DNA of 64,000 nt from Luscinia megarhynchos (GCA_034336665.1 CM067591.1:1674001-1738000), one strand, 5' to 3'; counted from the stretch's first letter, positions 12,801-22,160 are shown. Numbers and translations: made by a program. Notes: generated from the letters alone by a model not told the origin.

Positions 12801-15800
12801 GACTCGCTGCGCTTGACACCTGCATCAGCTGGGCACTAGTCGCGAGCATGGGGCATGCACTGCGTGAGCGATGTCCCGACGGGGTCCTGGGCGAGCGCGG
12901 GCCCCATCTACGAAATGCGGACGTCGCGAGTCGGCCCTGCCACGAGAACTGCACTCCGTGGCGCTGCGCGCGCCCGGGCCGCACGGGCTGTCCCAAAATA
13001 TCTTTGGGAGCAAAGCGTGTCGTGGGAATCATGTTAGGGCAGTGGGTGGGGGTCCCAGTATCTTTTGGGGGAGCAGGGTGGGGGTCCTGGGGGAATCGTT
13101 AGTGCAGGGCAGGGTGGGGGTCCTAAAATCTCTTTTGGGGGAGCAGCGTGGGGGTCCCCGAATCGTTAGCAGGGTGGGGGTCCCAGTGTCTTTGGGAGCA
13201 GCGGGGTCGGGGAATCGTTAGGGCAGGGTGGGGGTCCCTGAAATATCTTTGGGGAGCAGTGATGGGGTCCTGACCACTGGGGACAGGGGTGGGGTCCGAA
13301 AACTTCTCTTTTAGGGAGGAGGATGTTCAGTATCGCTTGGGGGCAGGTGGGGTCCAAAATCTCTTTTGGGGAGCAGCGTGGGGTCCTGGGGAATCAGCAT
13401 AGGGCAGTGGTGGGGTCCCATCTCTTTTGGGGGAGCAGCGTGTCCTGGGGAAACCCACTGACAGTGGGGTCCCAAACCTCTTTTAGGAGGAGGATGGGGC
13501 CTGGGGGCATCGTTTGCAGGTGTGTGTCCCAAAACATCTTTTGGGGAGCAGGGTGGAGGCCCTGGGGAATCACTGGGGACAGGGTGTGGGGGTCCGTAAA
13601 TATTTTTAGGGAGGAGGATGGGGGTCTGTCATTGTTTGGGGCAGGGTGGGGAGTCCAAAATCTCTTTGAGGAGGGGTAGGGGGTCTCTAAAATATCTTTG
13701 GGGAGCAGGGTGTGGGGTCCTGGGGAATCATTTGGGCAGGGGTGAGTCCGGCATCGCTAAGGACAGGGTGGGGGTCCCAGTAAATCTCTTTTAGGAGTAA
13801 GGTGGGGTCCTGGGGAATCATTTGGGGACAGGGTGGGGTCCCAAAATCTCCTCCTTTTAGGGAGGAGGATGCCCTGGCGCACGTAGCGTTAGGCGGTGTC
13901 CCAGCACCCTTTGGGGAAGCAGGGTGGGGGTCCTAAAATCTCTTTTGGGGAGGAGGATGGGGGTCCGCATCACTGGGGACAGGGTGGAGGGGCTCGCAGG
14001 TTGGGGGTCCCAAAATCTCTGGGGAGCAGGGTGGGGTCCGCATCACTGCATTTCTTGGGGGTCTGGGGACCCCAAGGGGACACACGTTGGGGTCTCTCTG
14101 CTGGGGGTCCTCCTCCTCTCGCTGACCCCTCAGTGTCTCCTCCTCCCTCACTAGCTGCAGTCGCCACAAGCATGGGACTGCCTGGGGACCTCTGCCGTGG
14201 TTCAGGTACTGCGGGCGACAATGTGTGTGGGGACACCGTGACATTCCCAGTGTGGGGACCTCCTGAGGGCTGGGTGGGACCCCGAGCTGCGGGACTCCTA
14301 ACCCTGTGCCTGCCCTGTTCCCTATCATCCTGTCCCGCCCCATCCCCTCAAGTCTCCCATCCTGCTTCCTATCCCTGGGTTCCTTGGTCCCTGCTTTCTG
14401 TCCCTGTCTCTATCCTCTCGGGCCCCCTTTCCCCTCGCCTCCCTTTTCTCGCCCCCATCCTTGCCTCTCTGCCCCCATTCTGTTCTTTACCCTTTTTGGT
14501 CCCATCCTGCCTTGCTCCTGCTCACTCGCCTCCTCCCCATCCTGTTCCCATTCCCATCCCATTCTGCCTCTGCTTCCTGCTTCTTCCTGTCCCCATCCCA
14601 TTCCCATCCCGCCTCTCGCTCTCTGCCTCTCTGTCCCCATCCCTTTCCTGTCCTTGCCTCCTCGTATTCCCATTCCCATTCCCATTCCCATTCCCATTCC
14701 CTATTCCCATTCCCATTCCCATTCCCATTCCCATTCCCATTCCTATCTCCCATCCCATTCCCATTCCCATCCCATCTCTAATTCCCATCCCATTCCCTGC
14801 ATCCCTTCCCATTCCCATTCCTATTCCCATTCCCATTTCTATCATCATACTCCCATTCCCATTCCCATTCTCTTTCCCATTCCCATTCCCATTCCCATTC
14901 CTTTTCCCATTCCCATTCCCATTCCCATTCCCTATCTCCCATTCCCATTCTATCCCATTCCCATTATCCCATTCCCATTATCCCATTCCCATTATCCCTA
15001 TTCCCATTCCTCATTCCCATTTCCATTCCCATTATCCCATTCCCATTATCCCATTCCCATTATCCCATTCCCATTCCCATCTCCACCTCTCGCTCCTATT
15101 CTCTGCTCCCATTCCCTATTCCCATTCCTATTCCCATTCCCATTCCATTCCCATTCCCATTCCATTCCCACTCCGCTCCCATTCCCATTCCCATTCTCAT
15201 TCCCATCCCCTATTCCCATTATCCCATTCCCATTCCATTCGCTCTGCTCCTGTTCCTGCCCTCGTCTCGGGTCCCTGCTCTCGTTCCAGGCTACCGACGC
15301 TGATCGCGGTCATGGTGGTCGGGGCCGTTTCCTCTCGTGCTCTCTGGTGCTGCTGGCTGCTCTCACTGGCGGCAAGAAGATCCAGAAGAAAGCAGGGATG
15401 CGGCGCTACCTGAGCGAGGGCGAGGGTCAGGGCGCCGGGAACCCGGGAGGGACGGGGAGAAACCGGAGGGGAACCGGAGGGAGCGGGAGGAACCAGGAGG
15501 GAGCTCCATCTGCTCCATCCCCATCTCTGTTCTGATCCTGTTCTGTCCCCATCCCTGTTCCCATTCCCATTCCCATCCCCATCCCCATCCCCATCCCCAT
15601 CCCCATCCCCATCCCCATTCCCCATTCCCATCCCCATTCCCTTCCCCATTCCCTTTCATCCCATTCCCTTTATTCCCATCCCCATTCCCTTCCCCTAATA
15701 CCCATTCCCCGCTCCCATTCCCTTTATCCCATTCCCATCCCCATCCCCCGCTCCATTCCCATCCCATTCCCATCCCATTCCCCCACCCCCATTCCCGTTC

Positions 15801-16049
15801 CCCATCCCCATCCCCATTCCCATCCGCCCCTCATCCCCATCCCCTGTCCCCGCTCCCATCCCCATTTCCCCATCCCCATCCCCATCCCTGTCCCCATTTT
15901 CCCCGCTTCCTCGCTCTCGGCCGTGTCAGAGCCTGGAGCCGCTGGATCCCAGTGAAAAAGCCAACAAGGTCCCGGCCCGGATCTTCAAAGGAGTCGGAGC
16001 TGAAGCGCCTCAAGGTGCTGGGCCCAGGGGTCTTGGCACGACGCACAAG
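2245..16049 (+). CDS. ERBB3: ERBB3 receptor, exons 2-18 (partial gene)
   Basis: Receptor tyrosine-kinase family member that binds neuregulins and signals as a heterodimer partner at the plasma membrane; the mammalian kinase domain is nearly inactive. Exons called from AG/GT sites and homology: 2245-2396, 3194-3380, 3772-3896, 5824-5889, 5964-~6080, 7109-7252, 7333-7443, 7518-7641, 8284-8360, 8458-8546, 11069-11273, 11886-~12020, 12631-12722, ~12812-12990, 14161-14215, 15290-15425, 15930-16049. Readable peptides include [80 protein letters not shown] and LDPSEKANK, which fit ERBB3 rather than EGFR, ERBB2 or ERBB4. Exon 1 (signal peptide) is not found upstream. Exons 19 to 28 (kinase and tail) are absent before the 100-N gap. 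Most exons from 4 onward need one or more single-base corrections, so no open chain can be written; this looks like consensus error, not decay. Confidence 0.93.
2400..3180 (+). repeat. Minisatellite in ERBB3 intron 2
   Basis: Irregular units built on GGCCAGTTTGGAGGGGACAT and GTGACCTGGCCACC fill intron 2 between 2397 and 3193. Confidence 0.85.
3400..4460 (+). repeat. GGGACA hexamer arrays flanking ERBB3 exon 4
   Basis: Intron 3 (3400-3710) is GGGGACACGGGG-rich. After exon 4, 3897-4445 is a nearly pure GGGACA array with inserted GGCTGTGCGTGGGGACA units. It is strongly G-rich on the sense strand and can be expected to form G-quadruplexes. Confidence 0.9.
4451..5815 (+). repeat. 27-29 bp minisatellite in ERBB3 intron 4
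   Basis: About 1.35 kb of units like GGGGTGACCCCCCGTGTTTG followed by GGGTCCCTCT. Copies are diverged at the left (4450-4850) and more uniform from 4850 to the CAG acceptor of exon 5. Confidence 0.9.
5824..7443 (+). CDS. ERBB3: ERBB3 exons 5-8: cysteine-rich domain II
   Basis: These exons encode the furin-like domain whose dimerisation arm mediates receptor pairing. Exon 5 (5824-5889) gives [14 protein letters not shown]. Exon 6 (5964 to about 6080) gives TKTIC and CNGRC. Exon 7 (7109-7252) gives CRHFNDS then [19 protein letters not shown]. Exon 8 (7333-7443) gives FVVDQ and [14 protein letters not shown]. Exon 6 is badly scrambled and its donor is uncertain. Exon 7 carries an in-frame-looking TAG at 7139-7141 caused by a small indel after the CRHFNDS block. 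A truncated second copy of the exon 7 start lies at 6932-6995 inside the CATC repeat. Each exon needs indel repair to be read through. Confidence 0.85.
6208..7100 (+). repeat. CATC tetranucleotide and derived minisatellite in ERBB3 intron 6
   Basis: 6208-6460 is an almost pure CATC/ATCC microsatellite. From 6460 to 7100 it degenerates into GTCCATCCCTGTGTCCATC-type units. A partial copy of exon 7 with its acceptor is embedded at 6932-6995, just before the true exon 7. Confidence 0.9.
6932..6995 (+). pseudogene. Truncated duplicate of ERBB3 exon 7 start
   Basis: CAGGCCTGCTGCCACTTCAA (6932-6951) repeats the acceptor and first codons of true exon 7 (7106 onward). Similarity continues weakly to a GCTGTGCCC block and then returns to the CATC-type repeat. 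It lacks the NKLTFQL part, so it cannot replace the exon. It may be a tandem duplication or an assembly echo. Confidence 0.7.
7518..11273 (+). CDS. ERBB3: ERBB3 exons 9-12: ligand-binding domain III
   Basis: This is the second leucine-rich lobe (L2), which closes on neuregulin together with domain I. Exon 9 (7518-7641) encodes [18 protein letters not shown] and TKILGNL. Exon 10 (8284-8360) encodes [10 protein letters not shown]. Exon 11 (8458-8546) encodes [20 protein letters not shown]. Exon 12 (11069-11273) encodes [15 protein letters not shown] and the [10 protein letters not shown] motif. Exon-intron phases and order match ERBB3. Intron 11 (8547-11068) is about 2.5 kb and made of three C-rich arrays. 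Single-base gains or losses occur in each exon except most of exon 11. Confidence 0.88.
7645..8255 (+). repeat. Minisatellite in ERBB3 intron 9
   Basis: Units of GGTTCAGGGGTGGGATTTGG with GGGGTCAGGGGG spacers fill the intron between exons 9 and 10. Confidence 0.85.
8570..10940 (+). repeat. Three consecutive C-rich arrays in ERBB3 intron 11
   Basis: 8570-9440 is CCCCAATTCCTGAATTCCCC type. 9580-10050 is GGTTCATCCTCCTGGCTCCC type. 10240-10940 is GAGCATCCCACTCCCGAGCA type. Boundaries are gradual. No gene is seen inside. Confidence 0.85.
11274..11885 (+). other. ERBB3 intron 12, mostly unique
   Basis: About 600 bp of intron with only weak repetition (GGGGACACTGGGGACA-like pieces). I see no exon or RNA gene in it. 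Confidence 0.5.
11886..12990 (+). CDS. ERBB3: ERBB3 exons 13-15: cysteine-rich domain IV
   Basis: The juxtamembrane furin-like region, which in the family tethers domain II in the closed state. Exon 13 (11886 to about 12020) is recognised from CLSCRYYSR after frame correction. Exon 14 (12631-12722) gives [19 protein letters not shown], a good match to the ERBB3 cysteine spacing. Exon 15 (about 12812-12990) gives GPIYEMRDV and RPCHENCT. The acceptor expected just before 12812 is not visible: GCGCTT stands where a CAG would be. The exon 13 donor is also unclear. These are the least certain exon edges of the gene. Confidence 0.75.
12245..12625 (+). repeat. Minisatellite in ERBB3 intron 13
   Basis: Units of GATCCCGGTGACTCCTC followed by GGGCCATATCAGT, partly scrambled, up to the exon 14 acceptor. 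The preceding 12035-12240 is GGGGACAT-rich. Confidence 0.75.
13005..14060 (+). repeat. Long-unit minisatellite in ERBB3 intron 15
   Basis: Units of about 60 bp (GGGGTCCCAAAATCTCTTTT, then GGGGAGCAGGGTGGGGTCCT, then GGGAATCATTGGGGACAGG) repeated roughly 15 times with indels. Confidence 0.85.
14161..16049 (+). CDS. ERBB3: ERBB3 exons 16-18: transmembrane, juxtamembrane, start of kinase
   Basis: A candidate exon 16 at 14161-14215 sits between CTGCAG and CAG/GTACTG, is 55 bp and contains a possible DCLG. Exon 17 (15290-15425) gives the hydrophobic [10 protein letters not shown] helix followed by the basic [13 protein letters not shown] stop-transfer segment. Exon 18 (15930-16049) gives [23 protein letters not shown] and the beginning of the glycine-rich loop, ending in a T-H-K and a GTGCGC donor. 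Nothing of exon 19 onward is seen in the 1.2 kb before the gap, so the pseudokinase core and the phosphotyrosine tail are not in this assembly window. Confidence 0.8.
14650..15240 (+). repeat. CCCATT hexanucleotide array in ERBB3 intron 16
   Basis: CCCATT units, from pure to interrupted by TATCCCATTCCCATTATC, lie upstream of the transmembrane exon. A second array, CCCATC then CCCATT, follows exon 17 at 15545-15900. Confidence 0.9.
15545..15900 (+). repeat. CCCATC/CCCATT array in ERBB3 intron 17
   Basis: Pure CCCATC hexamers (about 15560-15615) grade into CCCATTCCCTTT and CCCATCCC units just before exon 18. Confidence 0.85.
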
Positions 16050-16079
16050 GTGCGCGTTTGGGGAGCCTGAGGGGCAAGC

Positions 16080-17260
16080 CTTTCATGATCCCACCCCAAA
16101 TCCCACCCCAAATCCCATCCTAAATCCTGCAACTCACTGATCTCATCCCATTGATCCCATTCCAAATCCCATCCCATTCATCCCAATGATCCCATTGATC
16201 CCATCCCAATGATCTCACTGGTTCCATCCCAATGATCCCATCAAATCCCATTCCAACCCATCCAATCCCATCCCAAATCTCTAATCCCATTGATCCACCT
16301 TGGATCCATCCCAAATCCCATCCCATTGACTCCTCATCCCAAACCCCATCCCAAATCCCATCCCGCTGATCCCATCCCATAGATCCTATCCCAAATCTCA
16401 TTCCAGTGATCCCATTGGATCCCATTGGATCCCATTGATCCCATTCTTCCCATCCCAACTCCCATCCCAAATCCCATCCTAAATCCCAACCCACTGATCC
16501 CATCCCACTGATCCCATACCAAATCCCATCCCATTGATCCCATTGGATCCCCGTGATCCCACATTCATCCCATCAAATCCCATCCCATTCATCCCATTCA
16601 TCCCATTCATCCCATCCCAAATCTCATCCTAAATCCCATTGATCCCATTGATCCCATCCCATTGATCCCATCAAATCCCAGTGGATCCCATTCTCCCAAA
16701 TCCCATTGATCCCATTCCAAATCCCGCATTGATCCCATCCATTGATCCCATCAAATCCCATTGATCCCATCCCATTGGTCCCATCCCAAATCCCATCCTA
16801 TTGATCCCATTCCAAATCCCATTGATCCCATTCCAAATCCCATTGATCCCATCCCAAATCCCATTGATCCCATCCCAAAGTCCCATTGATCCCATCCCAA
16901 ATCCCATTGATCCTATCCCATTGGTCCCATCCCAAATCCCAGCATCCTATTGATCCCATCAAATCCCGATTGATCCCATCCATTGATCCCATCCCAAATC
17001 CCATTGATCCCATCCATTGATCCCATCCCAAATCCCATTGGATCCCATCCCATTGGTCCCATCCCAAATCCCATCCTATTGATCCCATCCCAAATCCGTG
17101 ATCCCATCCCAAATCCCATTGATCCCATTCCAAATCCCATTGATCCCATCCCAAATCCCATTGATCCCATTCCAAACTTCCATTGATCCTATCAGTGGTC
17201 CCATCCCAAATCCCATCCTATTGATCCCATCAAATCCCATTGATCCCATCCATTGATCCC
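16080..17260 (+). repeat. GATCCCATT array running into the assembly gap
   Basis: About 1.2 kb of TTGATCCCATCCCAAATCCC units after ERBB3 exon 18. The array is cut by the run of N, which suggests that the repeat caused the assembly break. Confidence 0.9.
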
Positions 17261-17360
17261 NNNNNNNNNNNNNNNNNNNNNNNNNNNNNNNNNNNNNNNN
17301 NNNNNNNNNNNNNNNNNNNNNNNNNNNNNNNNNNNNNNNNNNNNNNNNNNNNNNNNNNNN
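17261..17360. other. Assembly gap, 100 N
   Basis: Exactly 100 N, the usual placeholder for a gap of unknown size. ERBB3 exons 19 to 28 and BLOC1S1 exons 1 and 2 are both missing around it. Whatever lies here is therefore likely at least several kilobases, or the two sides are not true neighbours. Confidence 0.98.
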
Positions 17361-18090
17361 AATCCCCCCCCCCTCAGGACCCCAACCCTATAAATCCCCC
17401 TTGCCAGGGACCCCCAGCCCCCCTCAGACACCCCCCACCCACCCAACGAGGACCCCCAACCCCCATAAACCCCCCTCCAGCCCCCCCTAAATCCCCCCTC
17501 CTCAAGGCCCCCAGCCCCCCAAATTCACCTACTCAGGATCCCCCATCCCCTCAAATCCCCTCTTCAGGACCCCCCAGCCCCATAATGAGGATCTACCCCC
17601 CCAGCCCCCCCCAAATCCCCCCTTCTCAAGACCCCCACTCCCCCTAAATCCCCCTTCCTCAAGACCCCCAGCCCCACAAATCCCTCTTCCCAGGGACCCC
17701 CAGCCCTACAAATCCCTCTCCTCAAGACCCCTCCAGCCCCACAAATCCCCTCTTTCTCAGGACCCCCCATCCCCTCAAATCCCCCTACTCAGGACCCTCA
17801 GCCCCCCAATTCCTCCTCTTCCCAGGGACCCCAGCCCTACAAATCCCCTTTCTCAGAACCCCCAGGCCCCCAAATCCCCCCCTCCCTCAGTACCCCTCAG
17901 CCCCCCCAAATCCCCCCTCCCTCAAGACCCCCAGCCCCCCCAAATCCCCTTTCTCAGAACCCTGAGCTCCCAAATCCCCCCTTCCCAGGGACCCCAGCCC
18001 CACAAATCCCCCCTCCTCATTATCCCCAAATCCCCCTTCCCATGGACCCCAGCCCCCCAAATCCCCCCTCCTCAGTACCCCAGGTCCCCT
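17361..18090 (+). repeat. C-rich minisatellite upstream of BLOC1S1 exon 3
   Basis: Units such as CCCCAGCCCCACAAATCCCC plus CTTCTCAGGACC over about 730 bp. No BLOC1S1 exon 1 or 2 can be seen in it. Confidence 0.85.
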
Positions 18091-18164
18091 CCCAGCTCCC
18101 TCCCTCGCCCCCGCCGGGGGGTCTCCGCTCTGTGGGGGGCGTGGGGTGACCCCGGTGCCCCCAG

Positions 18165-19509
18165 GGTGGCTCAGGCCTACGTGAACCAGCGCAAGCTGGA
18201 CCAGGAGGTGAAGGCGCTGCAGGTGCAGGCGGCGCAGTTCGCCCGCCAGAGCGGCCACTGGGTGGCCATGGTGGAGAGCTTCAACCAGGCCCTCAAGGTG
18301 AGACCCCTCCCCAAAACACCCCGGTGACCCCCGCCCCAAAAAACCCTGGGGACCCCCGCCCCAAAAACCCCCCGGGGGTGTGACTGGGGAGGGGGCGCTT
18401 GGGGACCCTTGGGGATGGGGGGGAGGAACTGGGAGGGGCCAGTGGGGACTGGGAGCACTGGGAGGGGGAGTGGGGGGGGAATGAAGCCCCCAGACCCATG
18501 AATGGAGAGAGGGATGAAGCCCCCAGACCCTTTTAGGGAGGGAATGAAGCCCCCAGACCTACAAATGGAGGGAGGGATGAAGCCCCCAGACCCTTTTAGG
18601 AAGGGAATGAAACCCCCAGACCCATGAATGAAGAGAAGGATGAAGCCCCCAGACCCTTTTAGGGAGAGGATGAAGCCCCCAGACCCATAAATAGAGGGAG
18701 AGATGCAGCCCCCAGAGCATAATAGGACGGGAGTGAAGCCCCCAGACCCATGAATGGAGTGGAGAATGAAGCCCCCAGACTCTTTTAGGGAGGGATGAAG
18801 CCCCCAGACCCATAAATGGGGGAAGAATGAAGCCCCCAGACCCCTGGGTTCGTGCTGGAGTGCCTGGGGAGCACTCAGGGGTCCCAGGGGGTTTGAGCAG
18901 CACCCAGAGGGTCTCAGGGGATTAATTTTGGGGTTTGTTTCTGGGGTTGTTTTGGGAGTTTGTTTTTGAGGTTTATTTTTGGGGTTTATTGGCAGGGTTT
19001 ATTTGTGGGATTTTTTGGGAGGGTTTGTTTTTGGAGTTTCTTTTTGGGATTTATTTTTGGGGTTACTTTTGGAGTTTGCTTCTGGGATTTATTTTTGGGA
19101 TTTACTTTTGGGGTTTGTTTTTGTGGTTACTTTTGGCGTTTTCATTTAGGGAGTTTATTTTGGGGGTTTATTTGTGATCACTTTGGGGTGACCCCCCTTC
19201 CCCAAAGCCCCTGAGCCCCCTCCCCAAATCCCCTGAACCCCCTCCCCAAATTCCTGCTGGAGATTGGGGATGTGGAGGGGTGACCCCTCCCCAAATCCCC
19301 CTGAGCCCCCCTCCCCAAATCTCCTGAGCCCCTTCCCCCAAACCCCCTGGGCCCCTCCCCCAAAGCCCCCTGACCCCTCCCCCAAATTCCCCCAGGAGAT
19401 CGGGGATGTGGAGAACTGGGCTCGCAGCATCGAAAGCTGGACATGAGAACCATCGCCAGCGCCCCTGGAGTACGCCTGCAAGGGGCAGCTGCAGCCCTCC
19501 TGCTCCTGA
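18165..19509 (+). CDS. BLOC1S1: BLOC1S1 (GCN5L1), last two coding exons
   Basis: BLOC1S1 is a small coiled-coil subunit of BLOC-1 and BORC, which act in lysosome-related organelle biogenesis and lysosome positioning; it also has a reported mitochondrial acetylation role. Exon 18165-18297 (133 bp, after CCCCAG, before GTGAG) encodes VAQAYVNQRKLDQEV, LQVQAAQFARQSGHW and VESFNQALK. Exon 19396-19509 encodes EIGDVENWARSIE, DMRTIA, ALEYACKGQLQ and ends SCS-stop. Two one-base errors (a loss near 19432, an extra C near 19473) shift the frame between SIE and ALEY and cancel. The N-terminal exons (about 47 residues) are missing at or near the gap. It lies directly upstream of RDH5 on the same strand, as in mammals, where read-through BLOC1S1-RDH5 transcripts are known. 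Confidence 0.93.
18482..18850 (+). repeat. GAAGCCCCCAGACCC array in BLOC1S1 intron 3
   Basis: About 12 units of ATGAAGCCCCCAGACCCAT with alternating AAATGGAGGGAGG or TTTTAGGGAGG linkers. It is followed at 18915-19170 by a T-rich array of GGGATTTATTTTTGGGGTTT units, an AT-rich island in this GC-rich sequence. Confidence 0.85.
18915..19172 (+). repeat. TTTTTGGGRTTTATT array
   Basis: About 260 bp of T- and G-only sequence with units near 20 bp (TTTTTGGGGTTTATTTTTGG). Its purine/pyrimidine strand bias differs sharply from both flanks. Confidence 0.8.
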
Positions 19510-19672
19510 GGGACCCCAAAACCCCCCAAAACACACCTGGGACCCCCAAAAACCTGCCTGGGACCCCCCAAAACCACCCAAAACCCACCTGGGACCCCCT
19601 AAAAACCACCCAGAACCCCACAGTGCCCTGGAGTACGCCTGCAAGGGGCAGCTGCAGCCCTTCTGCTCCTGA
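19475..19672 (+). repeat. Tandem duplicate of the BLOC1S1 C-terminal codons and stop
   Basis: CTGGAGTACGCCTGCAAGGG onward to the stop is present at 19475-19509 (true exon) and again at 19627-19672, with one codon changed (TCC to TTC). The second copy also ends in a TGA. The spacer is an AAAACCCACCTGGGACC array that continues to about 20040. Confidence 0.85.
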
Positions 19673-20050
19673 GGGACCCCCAAACCCACCTGGGACCCCC
19701 AAAAACACCCCCAAAACCCACCTGGGACACACCAAAACCCACCTGGGATACTCCAAAACCCACCTGGGACTCCCTAAAACCCACCTGGGGGACCCCCCCA
19801 GAACCCACCTGAGACACACCAAAACCCACCTGGGACTCCCTAAAACACCCTGGGACCCCCAAAAACCTACCTGGGACCCCCAAAACACCCTGGGACCCCC
19901 CAAAAACCTACCTGGGACCCCCAAAAACACCCTGGGACCCCCCAAAACACCCCCAAAACCCATCTGTGACCCCCAAAAACCCACCTGGGACCCCCCAAAA
20001 CCCCCTCCAGAACCACCCAGAAACCTCCAGAACCCCCAGGAAATTTCCCA
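19510..20050 (+). repeat. AAAACCCACCTGGGACCCCC minisatellite in BLOC1S1 3' region
   Basis: About 20 to 25 units between the BLOC1S1 stop codon and its poly(A) signal, so it would be transcribed as 3'UTR. Confidence 0.85.
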
Positions 20051-20122
20051 AAACCCCCCAGGCCCCCCCAGGACTGGGGTCTCCCCACGGTGCCCTGCCC
20101 CCCCCGGCTCTGGGCTCCATGG

Positions 20123-20128
20123 AATAAA
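20123..20128 (+). terminator. BLOC1S1 polyadenylation signal
   Basis: AATAAA about 610 bp after the BLOC1S1 stop, followed within 30 bp by a G/T-rich stretch. Confidence 0.7.
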
Positions 20129-20269
20129 GCGGGGGGCCCTGGGGGTGGGGGGTCAGGCCGTGCCCTGGCACAGCCCCCCAAATCCCCCCCTAAGCCCCCT
20201 CATCCCTCTTTAGTGCTCAGCTGGGCTCTGTTCAGCCACACAAAGGGGCCTTTTGGGGCTGCATTCCCT

Positions 20270-20800
20270 TTTGGGGGTTAAATCCCCTCCTGGGGGGGTT
20301 AAATCACCTTCTGGGGGGTTAAATCCACTTTTGGGGGCTGAATCACCTCCTGGGGGCTGAATCCCCTCCTGGGGGGCTGAATCACCTTTTGGGGGGCTGA
20401 ACCCCGGCCCTGGGAGGACGAACCCCTTTCTGGGGGGCTGGATCCCCTTTTGGGGGCTGAGTCCCCTCCTGGAAGGGGGGTTAAATCCACTTTGGGGGGC
20501 TGAATCACTTTTGGGGGCTGAATCACTTTTGGGGGGCTGAATCCCCTCCTGGGGGGCTGAATCCACTTTCGGGGGGCTGGGCCCCCCAAATCCCGGCGTG
20601 GAAGGGGTTAATTCCTTCTTGGGGGGTCAGGGTTGCATTTTGGGGCGAGGCCCCCCCCAGATCCCGGCGTGGAAGGGGTTAATTCTCTTTGGGGGGTCAG
20701 CACCCCATTTTTGGGGGTGCCCCCCAGATCCCGGCGTGGGAGGGGGTCACGCCTCCGGGGGGTCAGAGCCGCATTTTTGGGGTGACACCCCCATCTCCCA
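20270..20800 (+). repeat. GGGGGGCTGAATCCCCTCCT array between BLOC1S1 and RDH5
   Basis: About 15 units of 25 to 30 bp to 20590, then three longer units with GATCCCGGCGTGGAAGGGGT at 20590-20740. Intergenic. Confidence 0.8.
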
Positions 20801-22160
20801 GATCTGGGGGGGGCTTCACTTCCCTGGGGGAGGGGTCCCAGCCCCCCAAATCCAAGCACTGGCAGGGGTCCCGGCGGGGGGCTCACCCAGGGTGAGGGTC
20901 CCCAACAAAGCCCCCTCCCCCAAAAAAGGTGCTAAACCCCCCTCCCCCCCGGAGCGCTCAGGGAGGGGTCTGGGGGGCTCCACCCCCGGGAGATTTGGGG
21001 GCCCCAATCCGCGGAGCTCCGGCGGTGCCGGGCACGGGGAGGAGCGGCCGCGCCCCCCCAAATCTCACAGACCCCTCCCCTGCTCGCGCCCCCCCCGGCT
21101 CACTCGGGCCCGAGGCCACGGCCGGAGCAGCTCGCGACCCCCGAGGTGCGTGGGGGACCCCCCTGAGCCCCCCCGAGACTTGGGGACCCCCTGAATCCCC
21201 CGAGACTCGGGGATCCCCTTGAACCCCCCAAGGGACGTGGGGACCCCTTTGAACCCCCCGAGGTGCGTGGGGACCCCCCTCTGGCCCCCCAGATAGATGT
21301 GGGGACCCCCCTGCACCCCGGGGCGCGTGGGGACCCCCCCCCGTCTGCTGTCCCGGGGGGCTCTGGGCACGTGGGATGGACCCCCGGGGTCACCCTCAAA
21401 TCTGAGACCCCCAAATTCCGCCCCCTCACCCCCAAGCGGAGCTGCTGGGGGGGGGCGCGACCCCCCCAAGAGATTCTGCGTGTCTCCCCCTCAGTGCTCC
21501 CCAAATCCGGGAGGGAATTCGGGGGTTCCCCCCCCCATTTTGGGGGTCCCGCGCTGTGAAACCCCCAAACCAACAATGGGCGGGGGGTCCTGACCCCTTA
21601 AATAATGGGTGGGGGGTCCCGCAGGGGGGCACAGGACCAATCCCGGGTGTCCCCCCCAAAATCCGGGCGGGAATTCCAGGGGTTCCCCCCTTTTGCGGGT
21701 CCCAAACCAACAATGGGGGGTCCTGCCCCCAATTAATGGGTGGGGGTCCCGCAGGGGGCGTGGGCACACGCACCCGCGGCTCCTCTCGGGGGGGGCTGTG
21801 CTGGGTCGGGGGGTCGCGGGCAGGGCGGGGTGGGGGGCCGGGGGTCGCGGGTGGGGGGTAGGGGCGCGGAGGGGACCCCCGGAGCCCCCCGTCCCCCCCG
21901 TCCCCCCGAGCCCCCCCGGCCGCGGTGACGCGCGGCCCCGCTAATCCCTGGCTCGGCCCCGCCCGGCCCGGGCAGCAGGGCTGGGGTCCCGGCCCGGGAG
22001 GGGGCAGGGGGCCTCCCGACCCCCCAGAGCGCGGGGACCCCCCGAGTGACAGCGGGACCCCCGAGTGACAGCGGGACCCCCCCCAGGTGACAGAGAGGCC
22101 CCCCCAGGTGACAGTGACCGGAGCCCGGCTGGGGTCAGCGCTGTGACCGCCCCTGCGGAC
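20800..22160 (+). other. GC-rich intergenic block before RDH5
   Basis: CpG-rich stretches (20950-21130 and 21760-22000) alternate with short repeats (GGGGACCCCCTGAACCCCC at 21150-21330; GGTCCCGCAGGGGG at 21540-21770). It probably contains the RDH5 promoter and a non-coding first exon, but I cannot place the start site. Confidence 0.4.
21942..21947 (+). promoter_or_regulatory. Candidate OTX/CRX site near RDH5 promoter
   Basis: TAATCC followed closely by a GC box (CCCCGCCC) in the most CpG-rich part upstream of RDH5. OTX2 and CRX bind TAATCC, and RDH5 is a retinal pigment epithelium gene. A single hexamer is weak evidence. Confidence 0.25.

Noticed and set aside
14650..15240. Interstitial telomeric repeat
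   Set aside because: The unit is CCCATT, not CCCTAA, in either strand or register.
2245..16049. ERBB3 as a decayed pseudogene
   Set aside because: Introns, splice sites, order and cysteine spacing are kept and the breaks are single-base, mostly in G or C runs. Consensus error is the simpler reading.
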